NCBI GenBank assembly: GCA_004295055.1
Contig: SHNJ01000017.1
Coordinates: forward strand, 1 to 64,000
From: Alphaproteobacteria bacterium
GTDB lineage: Bacteria; Pseudomonadota; Alphaproteobacteria; SHNJ01
Reading direction: 5' to 3'
DNA: 64,000 nucleotides
A model generated the notes under the pieces. The model saw only the letters and a program-made list of their open reading frames with translations, ran no database searches and was not told the DNA's origin. Both the position numbers and the translations under genes were made by a program. Shown here piece after piece: positions 54,933 to 64,000 of the stretch. Within the stretch, counting starts at the first letter, position 1; each line of letters begins with the position of its first letter.

Positions 54933-55213
54933 ATGATTTTAACCTGCTAAAAACACTATCTTTTTTGGGTAAAATCCCTATAATTGCCCCCGAAACCCAG
55001 TGTGGAAACGACTAGTATAGAAAATAGTCCGGCGGCCTTATGGAAGTGCCTCCTCTCCTTAGATCTCTTGCCCGTTAGGGACAGAGACGTCAAAGTAAGT
55101 GCAAGATCTATCAGAATTCGCACTTTGAACTTTGAAAAGGGTGAGGGGGCTTTTTGCGTTTTTAACGCATGCTTTGTAAAGCGCTGGAAAACATATCAAG
55201 AAAGGAAAAGAAT
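54933..55213 (+). promoter_or_regulatory. Long pnp leader with a large hairpin
   Basis: 281 bp without a credible gene between the rpsO terminator and pnp. The main structure is a 13-bp stem: TCAAAGT-AAGTGC (55090-55102) with GCACTT-TGA-ACTTTGA (55120-55135, three-base bulge). Smaller hairpins at TGCG/CGCA (near 55155-55170) and GCTTT/AAAGC (near 55171-55182) follow. In E. coli a comparable leader stem is cut by RNase III for PNPase autoregulation; the same role here is inference. Confidence 0.5.
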
Positions 55214-57343
55214 ATGTTTCAAGTTTTTAGAAAAGAATTAATGTGGGCCGGGCGCAAGCTGGTTTTGGAAACCGGTAAATTTGCCCGCCAAGCCGATGCC
55301 GCCGTTGTGGCGCGTTATGGCGATACCACCGTGCTTTGCACCGTGGTTGGTGAAAAAACCGCCGATCCGGACAAAGACTTCTTCCCGTTAACCGTCAACT
55401 ATCAAGAAAAAGCATTCGCCGCCGGTAAAATTCCAGGCGGTTACAACAAACGCGAAGGCAAACCATCGGATGCCGAAACCCTGACATCGCGTCTGATCGA
55501 CCGTCCGATCCGTCCATTATTCCCCGAAGGCTTTACCAACGAAGTGCAAGTGGTTTGTACTTTGTTGTCGCATGATATGGAAAATATTTCCGATATCGTC
55601 GCTATCGTTGGTACTTCCGCCGCTTTGTGCTTGTCCGGTATTCCATTTATGGGCCCGGTTGGCGCATCGCGCATCGGTTATATTGATGGTCAATATGTAT
55701 TGAACCCAACCATCACTCAGATGAAAAATTCGAAATTGGATCTGGTTGTCGCGGGTACCAGCGAAGGCGTTCTGATGGTGGAATCCGAAGCGCAAGAATT
55801 ATCGGAAGAAATCATGTTAGGCGCGGTCGAATTCGGTCACAAAGAATTCCAGCCGGTTTTGGAAGCGATTATTCAACTCGCTGAAAATTGTGCGAAACCA
55901 GCATGGGAATTGCCGGCAAAGCCAGCGAACTATGATTCGGTATTGTCGAAATTATCCGGCCTTGCCGAAGCTGGTTTGAAAAAAGCCTATAAAAACACCG
56001 TCAAACAAGAACGTCACAAAGCGATCGATGAAGTTAAGAAAACCGCCTTGGCCGCATTCGAAGGCGATGAAGACGGCGCGAAATTGGCGCCGGCCTTGTT
56101 AACGGAATTGGAATCGCGCATCGTTCGCGGCCAAATTCTGGACACCGGCACGCGTATCGACGGCCGCGATGGCAAAACCGTCCGCCCGATCGTTGCCGAA
56201 GTTGGCTTGTTGCCACGCACCCATGGCAGCGCTTTGTTCACCCGCGGTGAAACACAGGCTCTGGTGGTTGCAACCCTCGGCACTGGCGAAGACGAACAAC
56301 GCATTGATTACATCACCGGCGAAGCGCACGAAAGCTTCATGTTGCATTATAACTTCCCGCCTTACTCGGTTGGCGAAGTTGGCCGTTTGGGCTCTCCTGG
56401 CCGCCGCGAAATCGGCCACGGTAAATTGGCCTGGCGCGCGATTCGTCCATTATTGCCGGCGAAAGAAGCATTCCCATACACGATCCGTATCGTGTCGGAA
56501 ATCACCGAATCGAACGGTTCGTCCTCGATGGCGACCGTGTGCGGTTCCTCGCTCGCCTTGATGGATGCCGGCGTTCCATTGCCGCGCCCCGTGGCGGGTA
56601 TCGCCATGGGCTTGATCAAAGAAGGCAGCAAATACGCGGTCATCTCTGACATTTTGGGCGATGAAGATCATTTGGGCGATATGGATTTCAAAGTCGCCGG
56701 TACCAAAGACGGTATCACTGCCTTGCAAATGGATATTAAAATCACCTCGATCACGGCCGAAATTATGAAAGTCGCGGTCAATCAGGCGAAAGAAGGCCGT
56801 TTGCATATTCTTGGCGAAATGGCCAAGGGCTTGGGCACCGCGCGCGAAGGTGTCAGCCAGAATGCGCCGCGCATTACCACGTTCCAGATTCCGCGCGATA
56901 AAATCCGCGAAGTCATCGGAACAGGCGGCAAAGTTATCCGCGAAATCGTCGAAGTCACCGGCGCGAAGGTGGATATCGAAGATGACGGTACGATCAAAGT
57001 CGCCGCCGTCGATCAAAAAGCCGCAGAAGCCGCGATCCAATGGATCAAGGGCATCGTGGCCGAACCAGAAGTCGGCGTGATTTACCAAGGCAAAGTCGTG
57101 AAAACCATGGAATTCGGCGCATTCGTCAATTTCTTGGGCGCGCGCGACGGTCTGGTTCACATCAGCGAATTGGCCCCGCAACGCGTCAATAAAACCACCG
57201 ACATCGTCAATGTTGGCGATCAGGTTTGGGTCAAGGTTGTTGGATTCGACGATCGTGGCAAAATTAAATTATCCATGAAACAAGTCGATCAAGCGACCGG
57301 CAAGGCGCAAGACGTGCCGAAGAAAGAAAAAGCGGCTAGTTAA
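55214..57343 (+). CDS. pnp: Polyribonucleotide nucleotidyltransferase (PNPase)
   Basis: Phosphorolytic 3'-5' exoribonuclease of the RNA-decay machinery. Two RNase PH domains (about residues 10-140 and 315-535) flank a helical domain. [20 protein letters not shown] and [14 protein letters not shown]-like catalytic regions ([18 protein letters not shown]) are clear. A KH domain ([18 protein letters not shown]) and an S1 domain close the protein. Length 709 residues. AAGGAAAAG precedes the chosen ATG; 15 further codons upstream are open but unconserved. Confidence 0.98.
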   Translation: MFQVFRKELMWAGRKLVLETGKFARQADAAVVARYGDTTVLCTVVGEKTADPDKDFFPLTVNYQEKAFAAGKIPGGYNKREGKPSDAETLTSRLIDRPIRPLFPEGFTNEVQVVCTLLSHDMENISDIVAIVGTSAALCLSGIPFMGPVGASRIGYIDGQYVLNPTITQMKNSKLDLVVAGTSEGVLMVESEAQELSEEIMLGAVEFGHKEFQPVLEAIIQLAENCAKPAWELPAKPANYDSVLSKLSGLAEAGLKKAYKNTVKQERHKAIDEVKKTALAAFEGDEDGAKLAPALLTELESRIVRGQILDTGTRIDGRDGKTVRPIVAEVGLLPRTHGSALFTRGETQALVVATLGTGEDEQRIDYITGEAHESFMLHYNFPPYSVGEVGRLGSPGRREIGHGKLAWRAIRPLLPAKEAFPYTIRIVSEITESNGSSSMATVCGSSLALMDAGVPLPRPVAGIAMGLIKEGSKYAVISDILGDEDHLGDMDFKVAGTKDGITALQMDIKITSITAEIMKVAVNQAKEGRLHILGEMAKGLGTAREGVSQNAPRITTFQIPRDKIREVIGTGGKVIREIVEVTGAKVDIEDDGTIKVAAVDQKAAEAAIQWIKGIVAEPEVGVIYQGKVVKTMEFGAFVNFLGARDGLVHISELAPQRVNKTTDIVNVGDQVWVKVVGFDDRGKIKLSMKQVDQATGKAQDVPKKEKAAS

Positions 57344-57362
57344 TTAACGCCGTATCAGGTAC

Positions 57363-57390
57363 AAAGGGCAGGGTAATACCTGCCCTTTTT
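57363..57390 (+). terminator. rho-independent terminator after pnp
   Basis: AAAGGGCAGG pairs with CCTGCCCTTT around GTAATA and is followed by a T run. Twenty bases after the pnp stop. Confidence 0.9.
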
Positions 57391-57411
57391 CTTTTCGGAA
57401 TGGAGACGCCG

Positions 57412-57870
57412 ATGACAAAGATTCAAACCCAATATAAAGATATTTTGGTCACCGCGGTTGAAGGTGAAAATGGCATTGGCGATGTCAAAGTTTTTCTGTC
57501 CAAAGGCAAAAAACCGACTGGTGCGAACGCCAAATTGACCAAGGCGGTCGAAGGCGCCATCAAAGGCAAAATCAATTTCAAAGATCTCGATATGTCCTGG
57601 GCAACGCCATTTCAAGCGCGAGTGTACCGCGAGATGGTAAAAATTAAACCAGGCCGGGTTTTAACCTATGCTGAACTCGCCAAAAAAATCGGCGCGCCAA
57701 AGGCGTATCGCGCCGTCGCATCGGCCTGTGCCAGAAATCAAATCCCGCTGATTATTCCTTGCCACCGTGTTGTTCGCACCGGCGGCGGGCTTGGTGGTTA
57801 TTCGTCCAAAGACGGATTGAAGATGAAAAGATATTTGTTGAATTTGGAAGGCTATAAGGTCGCCGCTTAG
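57412..57870 (+). CDS. Methylated-DNA--protein-cysteine methyltransferase
   Basis: Suicide repair protein of the Ogt/Ada type that removes methyl groups from O6-methylguanine. The active-site Cys is in LIIPCHRVVRTGGGLGGYSS; the DNA-binding helix region TPFQARVYREMVKIKPGRVL with the Arg finger segment is also present. Length 152 residues, with a short N-terminal domain of about 60. I use the ATG preceded by GGAG; an ATG four codons upstream overlaps that site. Followed closely by an MFS gene. Confidence 0.93.
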   Translation: MTKIQTQYKDILVTAVEGENGIGDVKVFLSKGKKPTGANAKLTKAVEGAIKGKINFKDLDMSWATPFQARVYREMVKIKPGRVLTYAELAKKIGAPKAYRAVASACARNQIPLIIPCHRVVRTGGGLGGYSSKDGLKMKRYLLNLEGYKVAA

Positions 57871-57875
57871 TTATT

Positions 57876-61519
<3,644 letters not shown>

Positions 61520-61535
61520 TTATAGGTCAAAATAT

Positions 61536-61570
61536 AGCAAAAAATGGCGTTTTTTACCAAAGAAAACGCC
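61536..61570 (-). terminator. Terminator between recF and gyrB
   Basis: GGCGTTTT (61546-61553) and AAAACGCC (61563-61570) form an eight-bp stem with a nine-base loop. Read on the minus strand, ATTTTTTG follows. It probably ends the dnaN-recF transcript, so gyrB has its own promoter in the remaining 30 bp or inside the hairpin region. Confidence 0.7.
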
Positions 61571-61586
61571 CTAAAATTCCAACGTT

Positions 61587-62756
61587 TTATGAATGGGTTA
61601 TGGGGGTAATTTGAGCGTTTTGGACGGCTAAAATTTGCGCCGATTTCCAATCGCCAAACAGCGCCGCATCCGCTCCTGAAACAAAGGCCTGAATACCTAG
61701 ATTCTCGATCACATTCGCCAGGGCGGCGCGGTGCCGGTCGTCCAAATGCGCCGCCAATTCATCCAGCAATAAAATCGGCGTCTTGCGTTTTTCGGTTATC
61801 AGCAAACGGCTATGGCCCAGAATGATGGCGATTAGGGCAATTTTCTGCTCGCCGGTCGAACAATCCCCCGCCAAACGGTTTTTGCCGATATGAAAGGCGG
61901 TGAAATCATCGCGTCCCGCGCCTTCGCGGGTAGATCTAACCAGCCGGTCACGTTCGCGCGAATCCTTCAGCCGGTCTTGTAACAAAGATACGGCATTATT
62001 ATCGCCCTCAGCCGCAATATCCGCCCAAATCTTGCTTTGTAAATCGAGGCGCAGTTTGGGGAAATCCGGGCCGAATTGGCCGATATGATCGTTAAGTCTT
62101 TCGATATATTCCGCCCGGGCGCGGGATATGGAAATGCTGTTTTCGGCGATTTGCCGTTCCAGTGTACCGATCCATTCTTGGTCGATGCGGCCAAAACTAA
62201 GCAGCCTCAACCGTTCCCTCTGCGCTTTTTCCAGGGCTTGGATATGCTGCAAATGCACCGGGTAAAACGCATAAACCAACCGGTCCAAAAATCGTCTGCG
62301 TTCCGACCTGGATTCAACAAATAACCGGTCCATCGCCGGGGTCAGCCAGGCGATGGTGCAATATTCCGCCAAATCGGTTTGCGCGGATTTTTTTTCGTCG
62401 ATTTGAATTAACCGTTTGCTGCGCGGGGCGGCGCTGTCGGTGCCGGTGCCAATACGGTGGGTGGTGTGCGGCGTCGTTAAATCCGCCACCACGGACCAGC
62501 CAGATTTAATAGATGACGCCAATGCCAACTCGCCCATTTTGGCATTGCGCAAACCACGCCCCGGCGATAACAAAGAAATCGCTTCCAGAATATTGGTTTT
62601 CCCGGCGCCATTCGCACCAGTTAAAATTACCGAACGACCATCTAGGTGTAGATTAAGATCGGCATAATTGCGGAAGTTGGATAATCGCAAAGCGCTTATC
62701 GTAGACCGTAGGCCGTGGACCATAGACGGATTTTGTTGCGGTTTTGTATGAACCAT
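61587..62756 (-). CDS. recF: DNA replication and repair protein RecF
   Basis: SMC-like ATPase that helps load RecA at gaps. ALRLSNFRNYADLNL opens the conserved part, Walker A is TGANGAGKTNILEAI with LLSPGRGLR, and the C-terminal signature and Walker B are CSTGEQKIALIAIILGHSRL and PILLLDELAAHLDD. The first 20 or so residues, including both candidate ATG starts (62756 and 62723), lie in or against heptamer-repeat DNA and look unlike other RecF proteins. No ribosome binding site is evident at either. Length up to 389 residues. Confidence 0.95.
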   Translation of the reverse strand: MVHTKPQQNPSMVHGLRSTISALRLSNFRNYADLNLHLDGRSVILTGANGAGKTNILEAISLLSPGRGLRNAKMGELALASSIKSGWSVVADLTTPHTTHRIGTGTDSAAPRSKRLIQIDEKKSAQTDLAEYCTIAWLTPAMDRLFVESRSERRRFLDRLVYAFYPVHLQHIQALEKAQRERLRLLSFGRIDQEWIGTLERQIAENSISISRARAEYIERLNDHIGQFGPDFPKLRLDLQSKIWADIAAEGDNNAVSLLQDRLKDSRERDRLVRSTREGAGRDDFTAFHIGKNRLAGDCSTGEQKIALIAIILGHSRLLITEKRKTPILLLDELAAHLDDRHRAALANVIENLGIQAFVSGADAALFGDWKSAQILAVQNAQITPITHS

Positions 62757-62805
62757 ATAATCAATCGGTTTGTTTTCGGTCTACTGCTTACAGTCTACCG
62801 TCTAC
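62701..62805. repeat. Inverted arms of degenerate 7-bp repeats between recF and dnaN
   Basis: The left arm (62701-62728) reads GTAGACC, GTAGGCC, GTGGACC, ATAGACG. The right arm (62778-62805) reads GGTCTAC, TGCTTAC, AGTCTAC, CGTCTAC. A 49-bp spacer contains GGTTTGTTTT just before the right arm, resembling GGTTTTTGTTTG at the same place in the dnaK/dnaJ copy. The left arm codes for RecF residues and the right arm reaches the dnaN stop codon. Confidence 0.85.
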
Positions 62806-63917
62806 TAGACCCGCATCGGCATCAGCACGTATAAGCTGGTCGTATCGGCCGGATCTTGAATGATCGTTGGGCTGGCGCCATCCGATAATTTGAATTGCGC
62901 GCCTTCGGAATCGATTTGCTGTGCTATATCCAGTAGATACCGGGAATTGAAACCGATTTCGATCGCATCCGAATCGTATTTCACTTCGATTTCCTCGGTC
63001 GCTTGGCCGGATTCGGCCGATTGTGCCGATAATGTTAAGGCGCCGGCATTCAGACTGAGTTTGATCGCGCGGGATTTTTCCGAAGAAATGGTGGCCACGC
63101 GGTCAACTGCCTCGGCAAACGATTTGCGATCAACGATCAGAATTTTATCGTTATCGGCCGGAATGACGCGTTCATAATCCGGGAATGTGCCATCGATCAG
63201 TTTCGAAGACAGCACGATGCCATCCAAGGCGAAACGGATCTGGGTTTCTGACAAAGAAATCTCGACAGTCGTGGAAACTTCTTCGATTAGTTTACGAATC
63301 TCGCCAATGGTTTTGCGCGGAATGATAACACCCGGAATTTTCGCGGCGCCTTCCGGCAATGGCATTTCGATACGCGCCAAACGGTGGCCGTCGGTCGCAA
63401 CGGCGCGCAATACCGGCACATCGTTCGATTTGGTCGCATGGATATAAATGCCGTTCAGGTAATAACGGGTTTCGTCCTGCAGAATCGCAAAACGGGTGCG
63501 ATCGATCAGGCCGCGCAATTCCGACGCCGGCAATGCAAATTTATGCAGCAATGGTTTGTTATCGTAAGCCGGGAAGTCGCCAACCGGCAATGTGCCCAGC
63601 GTGAAACGGGAACGGCCGGAGCGAATGGTCAATTGCGCATCTTTCAAAGATAATTCAATTTGCGCACCTTCGGGCAATTTACGCACGATTTCATACAGCG
63701 TATGGGCCGGTGCGGTGATGGAGCCATTTTGCGAAATCGATGCTGGCGCGCCTTCGATAATGGTCAAGTCCATATCGGTTGCGGTTAGAAATAATTTATC
63801 TTGTTCCGCTTTCAAAAGAACGTTCGATAAAATTGGAATGGTGTTGCGTTTTTCGACGACGGTTTGCACATGCGCCAAGGCTTTTAATAATGCGCTGCGT
63901 TCAATCGATAATTTCAT
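62805..63917 (-). CDS. dnaN: DNA polymerase III beta sliding clamp
   Basis: Ring-shaped processivity clamp. Three similar domains of about 120 residues; MKLSIERSALLKALAHVQTV opens the first, and the last domain ends with the conserved YVLMPMRV. DGTFPDYERVIP and ATDGHRLARIEMPLP are family marks. Length 370 residues is normal. First gene seen of dnaN-recF(-gyrB); dnaA would be expected a short way beyond the right edge. Confidence 0.98.
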   Translation of the reverse strand: MKLSIERSALLKALAHVQTVVEKRNTIPILSNVLLKAEQDKLFLTATDMDLTIIEGAPASISQNGSITAPAHTLYEIVRKLPEGAQIELSLKDAQLTIRSGRSRFTLGTLPVGDFPAYDNKPLLHKFALPASELRGLIDRTRFAILQDETRYYLNGIYIHATKSNDVPVLRAVATDGHRLARIEMPLPEGAAKIPGVIIPRKTIGEIRKLIEEVSTTVEISLSETQIRFALDGIVLSSKLIDGTFPDYERVIPADNDKILIVDRKSFAEAVDRVATISSEKSRAIKLSLNAGALTLSAQSAESGQATEEIEVKYDSDAIEIGFNSRYLLDIAQQIDSEGAQFKLSDGASPTIIQDPADTTSLYVLMPMRV

Positions 63918-64000
63918 GGAATATTCTCCGCTTTCTAAGGAATCGCGCCTAATCGTTTCCGATAGGTCTGCAACCGGTATTTAGGGCGTTCAAGCGGCTA
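63918..64000. other. Upstream region of dnaN at the window edge
   Basis: 83 bp before the dnaN start, with GGAGAATATTCC next to the ATG giving a GGAG ribosome binding site. I see no DnaA box (TTATCCACA) in this short stretch and no gene. Confidence 0.4.

Noticed and set aside
54984-55241. 85-residue frame in the pnp leader
   Set aside because: No ribosome binding site, crosses the leader stem and overlaps the pnp start; composition looks random.

Overview
The window is a contiguous piece of an alphaproteobacterial chromosome of moderate GC. Two conserved gene orders point there: the chain miaB-phoH-ybeY-corC-lnt-XRE regulator-metK-trmB-rimP-nusA-infB-rbfA-truB-rpsO-pnp, and rdgB-rph next to hrcA-grpE and dnaK-dnaJ. 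An ornithine-lipid gene pair (olsB-olsA) and a two-domain Nfu protein fit the same class. I cannot place the genus. It looks like an uncultured lineage, because about ten genes have no family I recognise.

Layout. 1-3.7 kb: rdgB-rph on the minus strand, surrounded by small unrecognised membrane proteins. 3.7-9.6 kb: the heat-shock block hrcA-grpE, dnaK, dnaJ, with two sigma-32-like promoters; a stand-alone receiver protein and a decayed gene sit between grpE and dnaK on the other strand. 9.6-16.4 kb: an ECF-type sigma factor with an unknown partner, dapB, nth, a bactofilin with a small membrane protein, a PfkB-family kinase and an AmpG-like permease. 16.4-24.1 kb: a complete phosphate regulon on the minus strand (phoR, pstS, pstC, pstA, pstB, phoU, phoB) with a Pho box before pstS. 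24.2-37.1 kb: mutS, murJ, trpS, nfu, cell-wall enzymes, a nitroreductase, tsaB-rimI and unknown membrane proteins. 37.2-57.3 kb: olsBA, then the long RNA-modification, translation and RNA-decay block from miaB to pnp. 57.4-63.9 kb: a methylguanine methyltransferase, an MFS exporter, and gyrB-recF-dnaN on the minus strand, which usually lies beside dnaA and suggests an origin-proximal right edge.

Genes working together. PhoR/PhoB should control pstSCAB-phoU-phoB, and four 11-bp-spaced Pho half-sites before olsB suggest that PhoB also switches on phosphorus-free ornithine lipids. HrcA, GrpE, DnaK and DnaJ form one chaperone and regulator set; the hrcA promoter is so close to the ATG that its mRNA may be leaderless. 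RimP, NusA, IF2, RbfA, TruB, S15 and PNPase form the usual ribosome-assembly and RNA operon, with an attenuator before rimP.

The most unusual signal is a set of degenerate 7-bp-period repeats placed exactly at gene boundaries. Related inverted arms built of GTAGACC/GGTCTAC units lie at dnaK/dnaJ and at recF/dnaN, where they appear to encode the RecF N-terminus. A second unit (CCCTAAA) flanks a 400-bp segment before trmB and encodes the start of TrmB, and a third (CCTCTCG x3) lies inside trmB. I saw no tRNA, rRNA, CRISPR array or insertion sequence.
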